A stretch of DNA of 64,000 bases from Butyrivibrio proteoclasticus P6B7. GTDB taxonomy: Bacteria; Bacillota; Clostridia; Lachnospirales; Lachnospiraceae. Each line of letters starts with the position of its first letter. Position 1 is the stretch's first letter. Where the stretch lies: contig NZ_JHWL01000002.1 of NCBI RefSeq assembly GCF_000622085.1, positions 1 through 64,000 on the forward strand. Direction: 5' to 3'. Of the stretch, positions 26,354 through 35,128 are shown piece by piece. The notes under the pieces were generated by a model that saw only the letters and a list, made by a program, of their open reading frames with translations, was not told the origin of the DNA and searched no databases. The position numbers and the translations under genes were made by a program.

Positions 26354-26995
26354 ATGTATTTATCACTATTATTTGTTTTTGATCTTATAGGAACAATTGC
26401 ATTTGCTATATCTGGTGCCATTACTGGTATACAGAAGAGAATGGATATATTTGGAGTTAATATCCTGGCTATCATGACAGCCTGTGGAGGAGGTCTTGTT
26501 CGAGATATCGTCATAGGCAGCTTTCCACCTCAGATGTTTATCAATCCATTCTTTGTACTGGTGGCATTTGTTGTGGCCAACATTGTCTTTTGGATCATGT
26601 ATTTCCATAAGGGTGTTCCGGCTAAGTTTTCACATCTCTATGATAGAGCTCTTTTTGTAAGTGATACACTGGGACTGGCAGCCTTCATGGTTGACGGAGT
26701 AATGATCGGTGTTAATTCAGGCTATGAGGACAATATGTTCCTCCTGGCATTCCTTGGATTTATTACAGGTGTAGGTGGCGGCGTATTCAGGGATGTACTG
26801 TCAGTACAGATGCCAGCTATCTTTGTTAAGCACGTGTATGCCATTGCTGTTATTGTGGGCTCAATTGTAATGCTGGTTACAGAGCTTATTACCAATTCAT
26901 GGCACATAGCTATGGTGGTAGGATTCATGGTAATCCTGATTCTTAGGTACTTTGCAAGGCATTTCAGATGGAACCTTCCAAAGGTAAATATATAA
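26354..26995 (+). CDS. TRIC-family membrane protein (UPF0126)
   Basis: A 213-residue integral membrane protein made of two repeats of three helices, as in UPF0126/YicG proteins. Each repeat has the conserved glycine-rich turn: ACGGGLVRDIVIG near residue 48 and GVGGGVFRDVLS near residue 138. Relatives are trimeric cation channels, and some have been linked to glycine uptake. It is a single gene following a terminator. No operon partner hints at a substrate. Confidence 0.9.
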   Translation: MYLSLLFVFDLIGTIAFAISGAITGIQKRMDIFGVNILAIMTACGGGLVRDIVIGSFPPQMFINPFFVLVAFVVANIVFWIMYFHKGVPAKFSHLYDRALFVSDTLGLAAFMVDGVMIGVNSGYEDNMFLLAFLGFITGVGGGVFRDVLSVQMPAIFVKHVYAIAVIVGSIVMLVTELITNSWHIAMVVGFMVILILRYFARHFRWNLPKVNI

Positions 26996-27071
26996 AATTC
27001 AAAATCGAAAAAGATAATTGAAATTTAGTGTCAAAGGACACAAAACTTTAAAGATTTAAATAGAAAACTGA

Positions 27072-27101
27072 TTGACAGAAAATAGTTTTTTGAGGTTAAA
27101 T
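27072..27101 (+). promoter_or_regulatory. sigma-A type promoter of the 103-residue gene
   Basis: TTGACA at 27072-27077 and TTAAAT at 27096-27101 with an 18-base spacer, 45 bases before ATG 27147. Confidence 0.6.
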
Positions 27102-27146
27102 AAGCAGGTTGTTTTTTGTTTACAAGACCCAGGAGGTTTATTAGAA

Positions 27147-27458
27147 ATGGCAGACAGATCAGACCTTATCAATCAGTTGGCAGCATCAATGGGAGCAGGT
27201 AAATTTGCACCTACTACATTCGAAGAGTCAAGATTTGACGTAGAGACAGGAACTTTATATTGCAACGGAATGGTTATCTCTAAGTCTATAGCAGAGAAGG
27301 CTATTCAGCACTTCCAGATGCTTGAGAAGAAATGTGATACTAAGAATAGTGCCCAGAGAGAAATGGCTATGATCTACAGATGCGCAGTTGAGTCTGTTAA
27401 GATGATGCAGAATCCTAAGGTGTTATCAGCACTCAAAGAAGAAGCTACAGCAGTATAA
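27147..27458 (+). CDS. small soluble protein of unknown function
   Basis: A 103-residue protein, mostly helical, with a central CNGMVISKSIAEKAIQHFQ segment and a C-terminal KEEATAV. ATG 27147 has a strong AGGAGG ten bases upstream, so the in-frame codons from 27072 are untranslated and in fact hold the promoter. It has its own promoter and terminator, which suggests a well-expressed single gene. I do not recognise a family. Confidence 0.8.
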   Translation: MADRSDLINQLAASMGAGKFAPTTFEESRFDVETGTLYCNGMVISKSIAEKAIQHFQMLEKKCDTKNSAQREMAMIYRCAVESVKMMQNPKVLSALKEEATAV

Positions 27459-27501
27459 TAGACTTTGATCTGGGAAAAGAAATATATAGATAAACTATAA
27501 G

Positions 27502-27536
27502 AGCTCATGGATTATTTAGATCCATGGGCTTTTCTT
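27502..27536 (+). terminator. intrinsic terminator after the 103-residue gene
   Basis: AGCTCATGGAT (27502-27512) pairs with ATCCATGGGCT (27520-27530), followed by TTTCTT. Confidence 0.88.
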
Positions 27537-27602
27537 ATGTGTGGGAAAAGTATATAGTAGGAGATAGTTTTTTTTAACAATGATTTATAGGAATGGTGTT
27601 AG

Positions 27603-28148
27603 ATGGAGAATAATGTAAAATCAAAGCTGATGATAGCGTTTAAGCTTATAAGCCCTATATTGCTGATACTGTTATTATTGGCAATCCATAAGTATGTTTT
27701 TAGATATTACCAATTATGGAAGTATGGATATTTACTAGTATTATTTGGACTGCTATTTTCTTATATAGGAATCGGTTTTGGAATCAGTTCTATTGTAAAA
27801 AAGCTAAGATACACAGAACCTTGCATGGGAAAGATTATAAGTATCTCTGAGCATTGGGATGAAGATGAAAATTGTACAACGTATTCTCCTGTAGTGCAGT
27901 ATCGTGTAGATAGTGAAGACTATACTGTAACATCAGGTTTTAGTACTTCCAAAAGGGAAATTCCTGAGATAGGAGAGTATGTGAATGTCTTTTACATGAA
28001 GGGTCATCCAGCGGCCTCGGAGCTTGAGTTTGACCGTAAGATTGCTCCTGATTTTGAACTATGGTTTGTGGTTGCGGGATTTATAGCGATTATTGTTGGC
28101 GTAATCGGACAGGATTTATTATTTTCTTTTATTGGAAGTATATTTTGA
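27603..28148 (+). CDS. DUF3592-like membrane protein
   Basis: A 181-residue protein with two N-terminal helices (about 14-31, 40-63), a DUF3592-like beta domain outside or inside the membrane (TYSPVVQYRVDSEDYTV, GEYVNVFYMKGHP) and a C-terminal helix (about 152-175). The pattern of strands with VxYxVdGxxY and a later VxVxYdP-like stretch is typical of DUF3592. Ribosome site is weak. Start of a three-gene group with the esterase and another DUF3592-like gene, at 18 bp spacing. Confidence 0.75.
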   Translation: MENNVKSKLMIAFKLISPILLILLLLAIHKYVFRYYQLWKYGYLLVLFGLLFSYIGIGFGISSIVKKLRYTEPCMGKIISISEHWDEDENCTTYSPVVQYRVDSEDYTVTSGFSTSKREIPEIGEYVNVFYMKGHPAASELEFDRKIAPDFELWFVVAGFIAIIVGVIGQDLLFSFIGSIF

Positions 28149-28166
28149 GATATGAGGGGAATGAAA

Positions 28167-29090
28167 ATGGCTAAAAGAAAATATCCGCTAGATGAAGAAC
28201 TTGCATATCTTTCAAACTCAAGCTTGTTTCCAAACATAAATGTATATCCCTTTGTAAACATTTTTATGGGAATGATCCGCTGTAAATCGGATGATAAGGT
28301 TTCTGTAGAGAAGCGCTTTATTGCAGGATATCAGGGATACAAACTGCCTGTACTGATTATTGAGCCAAGAAATGCTAAGGATAAGCTTCCGTGTATCATA
28401 TTTAATCATGGTGGCGGACTAATCTTAAAGGCAGTAGGCGCCCACTATCAGTTTGCTAAGTGGTATGCAGAAAAGCTTGTATGCAAAGTTATCATGCCAG
28501 ACTACAGACTGATGCCAAAGTATAGATTCCCTTACGCGGTAGAGGATTGTTATTGCACCTATGAGTGGGTCCTTGATAATGCTGATGAACTTGGCATTGA
28601 TGACAGCAAAGTGATTCTGACTGGAGATAGCGCCGGAGGTAATATCTCGGCAGCAGTTGTCCTAATGGCTATTGATCGAAACAGAAAGCTGCCTAGTGGC
28701 GTTCTTATGGTATATCCAGCTCTTGATAGGCGAATGATCACAGAGTCTATGAAGAAATACACAGATACACCAGTACTTAACACTAAGCTTGCTAAGATGT
28801 ACTTTGATGAGATGTTAATTAATGGCCTTCCAGAGCACATAGAATACGCTTCACCTATGGAAGCAAAGTCCCTTACAGGATTTCCGCCATCATACATAGA
28901 AGTTGCAGAATTTGATGCCCTTCACGACGACGGAATCCTCTTCGCCAAGAGACTAGAGGATGAAGGCATCCCAGTAGAATTCCATGAAGTTAAGGGCTCC
29001 TGCCACGGCTATGAAGTAGCAACCAAGAGTAACCTTGTGAAGAAGTCGATGGATATGAGAATTGAATGGGGTAAGAAGATATGGACATGA
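28167..29090 (+). CDS. alpha/beta hydrolase, HSL-type esterase
   Basis: A 307-residue carboxylesterase of the hormone-sensitive-lipase group. The oxyanion motif is HGGG (81-84), the nucleophile Ser155 sits in GDSAGG, and Asp250 (EFDALHDDG) and His280 (SCHGYE) complete the triad. It is cytoplasmic, with no signal peptide. Such enzymes deacylate short esters, for example acetylated sugars or xylan side chains. ATG 28167 is chosen since AGGGGA is ideally spaced; ATGs at 28152 and 28161 are not. The 3' end overlaps the next gene by ten bases. Confidence 0.9.
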   Translation: MAKRKYPLDEELAYLSNSSLFPNINVYPFVNIFMGMIRCKSDDKVSVEKRFIAGYQGYKLPVLIIEPRNAKDKLPCIIFNHGGGLILKAVGAHYQFAKWYAEKLVCKVIMPDYRLMPKYRFPYAVEDCYCTYEWVLDNADELGIDDSKVILTGDSAGGNISAAVVLMAIDRNRKLPSGVLMVYPALDRRMITESMKKYTDTPVLNTKLAKMYFDEMLINGLPEHIEYASPMEAKSLTGFPPSYIEVAEFDALHDDGILFAKRLEDEGIPVEFHEVKGSCHGYEVATKSNLVKKSMDMRIEWGKKIWT

Positions 29091-29434
29091 GCAATCCTAT
29101 AAATTTAATAATTGTGTTGGTTGTTGCGTTCTCACCACTTGTGATCTATGCCTTGTTGTGCATTCGCAAGAATAAGTCTGAAAAAGACGACGATGCCTGG
29201 GAAACCACAACTGCCAGACTAACAGGTGATGAAGAAGCATTCACGCCTGAAGATAAAGGTACACACGGCTTCTATAAAGCTCCAGACCAAAAGACTGAAT
29301 ATCAAATTGTATATACTGTAGACGGAGTGGAGTATACCAAGTACATAAATGAAACCGAAGCAGCAGGAAGTAAAAACGGTACTGTACGTATCAAGTACTA
29401 CAAGAAAAGACCACAAAGATTCAAAGTGATGTAG
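29081..29434 (+). CDS. small DUF3592-like membrane protein
   Basis: A 117-residue protein: one N-terminal membrane helix (about 8-27) and a soluble domain with TEYQIVYTVDGVEYTKYIN and a final KNGTVRIKYYKKRPQRF, which is like a single DUF3592 repeat. It overlaps the esterase stop; ATG 29081 or ATG 29087 may be the start. It ends the three-gene group that began with another DUF3592-like gene. Function unknown. Confidence 0.72.
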   Translation: MDMSNPINLIIVLVVAFSPLVIYALLCIRKNKSEKDDDAWETTTARLTGDEEAFTPEDKGTHGFYKAPDQKTEYQIVYTVDGVEYTKYINETEAAGSKNGTVRIKYYKKRPQRFKVM

Positions 29435-29476
29435 TTGGGCATGAACATAGTTTTTGTTGCTCCGGTATAGAAAAGA

Positions 29477-29520
29477 CAGTGAGGGCATGGGTATGCAGAT
29501 GCATACCCATGCCCCCACTG
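29477..29520. repeat. long perfect hairpin without T tail
   Basis: A 14-bp perfect stem (29483-29496 with 29501-29514, loop AGAT) is extended by CAGTG/CACTG after one mismatch, 44 bases in all. It lacks a T run on either side, so it is not a standard terminator. It lies in the 244-bp gap before the zinc-finger gene; the rest of the gap shows nothing clear. Confidence 0.8.
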
Positions 29521-29678
29521 GCTTCCTTCCGGATAGCCAATAACTTTGGCCAGCCAACAAACTAGTGGCATAATCTGCCCTGATGGTGTATTCTATATGT
29601 TGTAGAATTGTGTTTTCTATCAACTATTTTATGCACTATATGTTGAGAAAACGTATAGTAGTTTTTGGGGAATAGTCT

Positions 29679-30005
29679 ATGACATGTAAGGATGCAGACA
29701 AGTTAATTCCTTTGTTTTTGGAAGATGATCTCGATAATAGGGATTTGGCCCAGTTCCTTGATCACGTGGAGCATTGCCCTGAGTGTAAAGAGGAGCTTAC
29801 CATTCAGTTCCTGGTAAGAGTAGGTATGCAGCGCCTTGAGGACGGCAATACCTTTAACCTTAAGTATGAACTGGACAACCTTCTAAAGGATGCGCAAAGG
29901 CGCCTTAACTTCAGGAAGAAGCTCGTGCTATTTAGTTACGGCCTTGAATTTGCAGTTGTTGCCATGTCGGCTGTAACCCTATTTTTAGCAATAATCCTGA
30001 GGTGA
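29679..30005 (+). CDS. zf-HC2 (anti-sigma-like) membrane protein
   Basis: A 108-residue protein with an N-terminal zinc-finger: Cys3, His29, Cys33 and Cys36 fit the C-x25-H-x3-C-x2-C pattern of anti-sigma zf-HC2 domains. One C-terminal membrane helix (about 84-106) follows a basic segment. Such proteins normally hold a sigma factor, but no ECF sigma gene is adjacent. It is four bases before the DNA polymerase I gene and probably co-transcribed with it. Confidence 0.8.
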   Translation: MTCKDADKLIPLFLEDDLDNRDLAQFLDHVEHCPECKEELTIQFLVRVGMQRLEDGNTFNLKYELDNLLKDAQRRLNFRKKLVLFSYGLEFAVVAMSAVTLFLAIILR

Positions 30006-30009
30006 TCCT

Positions 30010-32187
30010 ATGTCTAATGATTTAATTACTATAGATGTCAAAGAACTTGTGGGGGATGCTTTCTATTCTATCCCCGATTTCACTGATTCAGAAGGTAATC
30101 ATATTGGTGGTGCTTATGGAGCCATGTATAAGCTGGTAAGCGCATTAAAGGGAGGCGCTAAGGCGTTGTCTCTTTCTTTTGATGCAGAAAGTGATAAATA
30201 TGATTACAGCATTCCGGCTCTTAAGTATCAGATTGAACTGGTTCAGAAGTCTATTGCAGAAGCTGGCTTATCAGAATCCATTTCTAATTCCGACGTATCC
30301 AAGTTAGAGGAAATACTTAATAGATTAGCACCAGGTCAGGAGGGAGCTAAAGTAGCCGGATTCAATCTGGCAATCACTACAACCTCTGACTTTAATGAGG
30401 TTGAGGATATCTTCAAGAAAGCTCTCGAATATGGCAAGGCAGATATTGAGCGCTATATCGGATTCTACCTTCTTACAGATACAGTTAAGATGGAGGGTAG
30501 CAAGAAGAACCCTATCCTTGGCCTTTCCATTGCATTTGATGATAATAGCGCTTATTACATTCCTGTAAGCGGCTTTATTACAGAAGGCTACCTTGGTCAG
30601 AAACTGGCTCTTTTATCCAAGGAATGTAACCTTGCAACCTTTGATTGTAAGGAATGCTATCGCATATTTGACCCAGACTGCATAAGTGATAGAACTGAAG
30701 GGTATCTGGAGAATTACAATCAGGGTAAGCCACATCTTTTCGACATTCTTATTGGAGCTTACCTTAACGACCCTAACAAGAATGATTATCAGGTGGAGGA
30801 TATTTCTAAGGAGTATCTTAAGATTCCATTTTTCAAAAAGAGTGATGTTTTTGGTAAGGAAAGCATAGTAAATGCTGATGATATGAAGGTTTCTGACTAT
30901 GCTGCCAAGGCTGCAGAGGTCTGCTTTATGTCAGCGCCTTTGATTAAGAAGAAGCTTGATAAAGTAGGAATGCTTGGTCTTTTCCTTGATATTGAGATGC
31001 CTCTTTCCTATATCCTTTATTCCATGGAAAAAGAGGGTATTATTGCCAGAGCAGATGAGCTTAAAGCCTATGGCGACAAGCTTAGCATCAGGATAATAGA
31101 GCTTGAGTCATCAATTTATGAGGCTGCTGGCTGTGAGTTTAATATCAATTCACCTAAGCAGCTTGGAGAGATCCTTTTTGAGAAGCTGGGCCTTCCTGCA
31201 GAGAAGAGGACCAAGTCAGGATATTCAACTGCTGCAGATGTACTTGAGAAGCTGGCTATAGATCATCAGATTGTAAAAGATATCCTGGAGTACAGAGGAC
31301 TTGCCAAGCTTAAATCCACCTATGCAGATGGACTTATTGAATATATCGAAGCTGATAACAGAATTCATACAAGCTTTAATCAGACCATTACAGCAACAGG
31401 CCGTATCAGTTCCACAGAGCCTAACCTTCAAAACATTCCTATGAGAACCGAGCTGGGACGACTTATCAGAAAGGTCTTTGTTCCAAAGGATGGCTATGTC
31501 TTTGCTGATGCAGACTATTCACAGATAGAGCTTCGTATCCTTGCCCACATGTCAGCGGACAAGGAACTTATAGATGCTTACCATGAGGGAAAGGATATTC
31601 ATGGAATCACAGCTTCCAAGGTATTCCATGTGCCTTTTGAGGAGGTAACACCTCTTCAAAGAAGAAATGCTAAGGCTGTTAACTTTGGTATCGTCTACGG
31701 AATTAGCTCTTTTGGCTTATCTCAGGACCTTTCTATTCCTGTATCTGAGGCAAAAGAGTATATGGATAAATACTTCGAGACCTATCCTGGTGTAAAGAAA
31801 TATCAGGAGGATGTCATTGCGGACGCCAAGGAGAAGGGCTACAGCGTAACTATGTATGGCAGAAGAAGGCCTATTCCTGAGCTTAAGGCAGGTAATTTCA
31901 ATCTTCGTCAGTTCGGAGAAAGAGTTGCCATGAATGCTCCAATCCAGGGAACAGCTGCAGATATCATGAAGATCGCCATGATCAATGTTTTCTTTGCTCT
32001 TAAGAAGGAAGCGCTTAAATCAAGGCTTATTCTGCAGATTCACGACGAACTTGTAATAGAGACAGCCAAAGACGAGGAGGATAAGGTGACAGCTCTTTTA
32101 ACAAGAGAGATGGAAAGAGCGGCAGACCTTAGTGTTCCTCTTGAAGCTGAGTGCCATACAGGAACAGACTGGTACGAAGCTAAGTAA
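30010..32187 (+). CDS. polA: DNA polymerase I with vestigial 5'-nuclease domain
   Basis: A 725-residue family A polymerase, against about 880-930 usual. Polymerase motifs are intact: motif A DADYSQIELR (500-509), motif B RRNAKAVNFGIVYG (551-564), motif C HDE (678-680). The 3'-5' exonuclease-like region (about 110-320) lacks the DxE catalytic residues, as in Bacillus. The N-terminus keeps traces of the 5'-nuclease fold (AFYSIPDFTDSEGN, GAYGAMYKLVSAL, SLSFDAES) but the first catalytic Asp region reads IDVKE instead of IDGNS, and some 200 residues are missing. So it should only polymerise. RBS GAGGTGAT precedes ATG 30010. Confidence 0.95.
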   Translation: MSNDLITIDVKELVGDAFYSIPDFTDSEGNHIGGAYGAMYKLVSALKGGAKALSLSFDAESDKYDYSIPALKYQIELVQKSIAEAGLSESISNSDVSKLEEILNRLAPGQEGAKVAGFNLAITTTSDFNEVEDIFKKALEYGKADIERYIGFYLLTDTVKMEGSKKNPILGLSIAFDDNSAYYIPVSGFITEGYLGQKLALLSKECNLATFDCKECYRIFDPDCISDRTEGYLENYNQGKPHLFDILIGAYLNDPNKNDYQVEDISKEYLKIPFFKKSDVFGKESIVNADDMKVSDYAAKAAEVCFMSAPLIKKKLDKVGMLGLFLDIEMPLSYILYSMEKEGIIARADELKAYGDKLSIRIIELESSIYEAAGCEFNINSPKQLGEILFEKLGLPAEKRTKSGYSTAADVLEKLAIDHQIVKDILEYRGLAKLKSTYADGLIEYIEADNRIHTSFNQTITATGRISSTEPNLQNIPMRTELGRLIRKVFVPKDGYVFADADYSQIELRILAHMSADKELIDAYHEGKDIHGITASKVFHVPFEEVTPLQRRNAKAVNFGIVYGISSFGLSQDLSIPVSEAKEYMDKYFETYPGVKKYQEDVIADAKEKGYSVTMYGRRRPIPELKAGNFNLRQFGERVAMNAPIQGTAADIMKIAMINVFFALKKEALKSRLILQIHDELVIETAKDEEDKVTALLTREMERAADLSVPLEAECHTGTDWYEAK

Positions 32188-32197
32188 ATGGGAAGGA

Positions 32198-32223
32198 GTC
32201 AAAGAGAACCGTCCCCAATGACT
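32198..32223. repeat. 26-bp dispersed repeat, copy 2
   Basis: Identical to 17970-17995 and again bounded by AGTCA (32197-32201) and TGACT (32219-32223). It lies in the 48-bp gap between polA and coaE, just before the coaE ribosome site (GAGGTG). Confidence 0.85.
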
Positions 32224-32235
32224 TGAGGTGTTCGA

Positions 32236-32862
32236 ATGAGTTTGATTAAAGGAAAGACCAACATTATTGGAATTACAGGTGGTATAGGTGCAGGGAAGAG
32301 CACAGTGCTGGGCTATATCAAGGAGCACTATAACTGCCTTGTTATCTTTTCCGATGACGTGGCCAATGAGATTAAAAAGAAGGGATACCCCGCCTATGAC
32401 GAGCTGGTGAGCTTTCTGGGAGAGGGGATTCTTGGAGATGATGGTGAAATTGACAGGGCCAAAATGGCGGCTGCCATATTTAATAATAAAAATAAACTAA
32501 AAACCATCAATAATATTTTGCATCCTGCAGTAAATACCTTTATTATTAATAGTATAGAGAATGAACGTAAAGAGAACAGATACGATTTCGTTTTCGTAGA
32601 GGCAGCACTGCTTATTGAAAATGGCTATAAGGACATTGTAGATGAGCTGTGGTACGTGTATGCATCAGAGGCTGTAAGGAGAGAGCGGCTTAAGTCATCG
32701 AGGGGCTATAGTGATGACAAGATTACAGATATCCTTTCCAAGCAGCTTGACGATGAGACCTTCCGCAAGAACTGTGACTTTGTCATAGATAACGGGAAAA
32801 ATTTTGCACTGACAACTGGTAGTATTGATAAAAAACTTGAGGGGTGGAAAATCAATGGCTAG
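32236..32862 (+). CDS. coaE: dephospho-CoA kinase
   Basis: A 208-residue P-loop kinase that phosphorylates the 3'-OH of dephospho-CoA, last step of CoA synthesis (cytoplasm). P-loop GGIGAGKST is at about 14-22, with FSDDVANEIKKKG (the D-x2-A motif for substrate) and the VEAALLIENGY segment typical of CoaE. The lid has RRERLKSSRGYS. ATG 32236 has GAGGTG upstream. It overlaps the FtsA-like gene by eight bases; polA-coaE is a common pair in Firmicutes. Confidence 0.93.
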   Translation: MSLIKGKTNIIGITGGIGAGKSTVLGYIKEHYNCLVIFSDDVANEIKKKGYPAYDELVSFLGEGILGDDGEIDRAKMAAAIFNNKNKLKTINNILHPAVNTFIINSIENERKENRYDFVFVEAALLIENGYKDIVDELWYVYASEAVRRERLKSSRGYSDDKITDILSKQLDDETFRKNCDFVIDNGKNFALTTGSIDKKLEGWKING

Positions 32863-35026
32863 TTTGGAACAAGCGGATCAGAAGGTAGTATTTGGACTTG
32901 ATATTGGTACTAGAAGTGTTGTTGGAACTGTTGGGTACATGAACGATGGTCAGTTCAACGTTATCGCACAGAGTGTTGAGAAGCATCAGACCAGAGCCAT
33001 GCTGGATGGACAGATCCATGATATCGGCAAAGTTGGGGCCACTATTAAGCTTGTCAAAGAAAAGCTTGAACAGCAGACAGATATTCATCTGACGGATGTC
33101 TGTATCGCTGCTGCTGGTCGTGTGCTCCAAACCGTTCATATCGTCTATGATTATGAGTATCCTGATAATCATGCAATCACCGATGAAGACATTTATAATC
33201 TGGATTCCTCCGCAGTAGAAAAGGCCTACTCGGAATTCCTTGAAAAGAACACATCAGATCTTAAGTTCTATCTGGTGGGTTATTCTGTTATGCACTATTA
33301 TCTGGATGGCTATCAGATAGCCAATCTGGAGGGACATAATGCAGGAAAGGTAAGCGTAGAGCTTATTGCTACATTCCTTCCTGATGACTGCGTTGATGGT
33401 CTTTATAAAGCCTGCGAAAGAGCTGAACTCAACGTAGCTAACCTTACACTGGAGCCTATAGCGGCTATGATGGTTGCTATCCCAGACAGATTCAGAATGC
33501 TGAATCTTGCACTTGTGGACGTTGGTGCAGGTACATCCGATATCTGCGTAACCAATGACGGCTCTATCACCGCATATGGCATGCTTCCTATCGCCGGTGA
33601 TGATATTACTGAGATTATTGCTCAGCACTGTCTTGTGGACTTTAACCAGGCTGATGAGATCAAGATTGCAGCCAGTCACATGGACAGAATTGACTACATT
33701 GACATTATGGGACTTCAGAAGACCATAACAGCCAAGGAAATAGCCAAGGTCATTAAGCCTAAGGTTGAAGAAATGGCTAAGAAGGTCTGTGATGAGATTA
33801 AACGCCTTAACGGCGATAAGCCTGTCAGCGCTGTATTCGTAGTAGGTGGTGGCGGCTGTGTTCCAGGATATACCAAGGCTATATCCAAGAACATGGACAT
33901 CCCTGATGAGCGTGTTGCTCTTAGGGGCGAGGAGGTAATGAAGAATATTACCTTCCTTAACAACGATGGAATCGAGAGAGATTCTCTTATGGTAACGCCT
34001 CTTGGTATCTGTATCAGCTACTATGAAGAGGCCAATAACTTTATCTTTGTTTCATTTAATGGAACTCAGACCAAGCTCTATGATAATGGTAAGCTTCAGA
34101 TCGTGGACGCTGCCATGCAGGTGGCATTTCCTAATGAAGATCTTTTCCCAAAGAGAGGCGAAGAGCTTAAGTTTACTGTAAATGGTAAGGAGCGTACTTC
34201 AAGGGGTGAGCCTGGTGAAGCTGCTGTTATTTCCCTTAATGGTAAGCTTACAGATATCCATGCCAAGCTCCATGCCAACGATATTATTCAGGTTACGCCT
34301 TCCACAGCTGGTGCACCTGGTAAGGCTACAATTGATTCCATACCTGAGTTTAAGACCAAGTTCAACGTCAACGTAAACGGTAAGAATGTGGAGGCTTCAA
34401 GATATGCCACAGTTAATGGCGAGGCCCAGACTGGATTCTATGATATTAAGCCAGGAGATGACGTTAAGGTTCTTGACTACAACACAGCAGCTCAGATAGC
34501 TGAGCTTATGGATATTGTTATCACAGAAGATACAGTCATTATCGTTAACAACGAGCGAGGTGATGCCAACACCCCTGTTTACGAGAACTTCAAAGTAGAG
34601 TTCAAGGATCAGGAGGAGGCCATCATGGATGCCTACGAGGACTTCCCTGATGCAGACGAGGTTCTTGTAAGCCAGGCCAATGAGGAAGCCTACGAAAGCG
34701 ATGATAACAACGTAAAGTTCGTAGCAGAGGCAGATGGGCAGCTAAGCTTTGAGGACCTTCCTGACGATGACGATGTTTATGAAAAAGAAGAGCAGGAGCC
34801 AATAAAAAACGTGCTTGCTCGCGATCTTCATGTTATAGTTAATAACGAAAGCGTTACCCTTCACGGCAAAGCAGATTATGTATTCGTAGACATTTTCGAC
34901 GTAATAGATTTTGATCTGTCCAAGCCCCAGGGAAGAGGAATTGTCACCACCCTTAATGGAGCAACACCGGATTATATGCAGACCATAAATGATGGTGACA
35001 GGATTGAAGTATACTGGAAACAATGA
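32855..35026 (+). CDS. FtsA/PilM-like ATPase with long C-terminal extension
   Basis: A 723-residue actin-fold protein. Residues about 10-380 are FtsA-like: phosphate-1 GLDIGTRSV, phosphate-2 LVDVGAGTSDI and adenosine loop VVGGGGCVPG. A SHS2-like insert (VSVELIATFLP) is present. The remaining about 340 residues, with repeats of VTVNG/VNVNGK type strands (for example LKFTVNGKER, KFNVNVNGKN, HVIVNNESVTL) and an acidic DDDDVYEKEEQE stretch, are not part of classical FtsA. ATG 32855 sits inside the coaE end with GAGGGGTGG before. It might act in cell division or in an envelope structure. Confidence 0.82.
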   Translation: MASLEQADQKVVFGLDIGTRSVVGTVGYMNDGQFNVIAQSVEKHQTRAMLDGQIHDIGKVGATIKLVKEKLEQQTDIHLTDVCIAAAGRVLQTVHIVYDYEYPDNHAITDEDIYNLDSSAVEKAYSEFLEKNTSDLKFYLVGYSVMHYYLDGYQIANLEGHNAGKVSVELIATFLPDDCVDGLYKACERAELNVANLTLEPIAAMMVAIPDRFRMLNLALVDVGAGTSDICVTNDGSITAYGMLPIAGDDITEIIAQHCLVDFNQADEIKIAASHMDRIDYIDIMGLQKTITAKEIAKVIKPKVEEMAKKVCDEIKRLNGDKPVSAVFVVGGGGCVPGYTKAISKNMDIPDERVALRGEEVMKNITFLNNDGIERDSLMVTPLGICISYYEEANNFIFVSFNGTQTKLYDNGKLQIVDAAMQVAFPNEDLFPKRGEELKFTVNGKERTSRGEPGEAAVISLNGKLTDIHAKLHANDIIQVTPSTAGAPGKATIDSIPEFKTKFNVNVNGKNVEASRYATVNGEAQTGFYDIKPGDDVKVLDYNTAAQIAELMDIVITEDTVIIVNNERGDANTPVYENFKVEFKDQEEAIMDAYEDFPDADEVLVSQANEEAYESDDNNVKFVAEADGQLSFEDLPDDDDVYEKEEQEPIKNVLARDLHVIVNNESVTLHGKADYVFVDIFDVIDFDLSKPQGRGIVTTLNGATPDYMQTINDGDRIEVYWKQ

Positions 35027-35030
35027 GATT

Positions 35031-35080
35031 AAAGACTTATTTGCGCAGTATCTTTTACGCAGGTAAGTCTTTTCTTTTGC
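35031..35080 (+). terminator. intrinsic terminator after the FtsA-like gene
   Basis: AAAGACTTA (35031-35039) with TAAGTCTTT (35064-35072), an inner GCG/CGC pairing, and a trailing TTTCTTTT. Confidence 0.82.
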
Positions 35081-35128
35081 GATTTCAATTTTGAGAAAAA
35101 AGTTTTGTAGTTTGGAGAGTAGTTTTTT

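Noticed and set aside
29477-29520. Intrinsic terminator
   Set aside because: No T run follows the stem on either strand.
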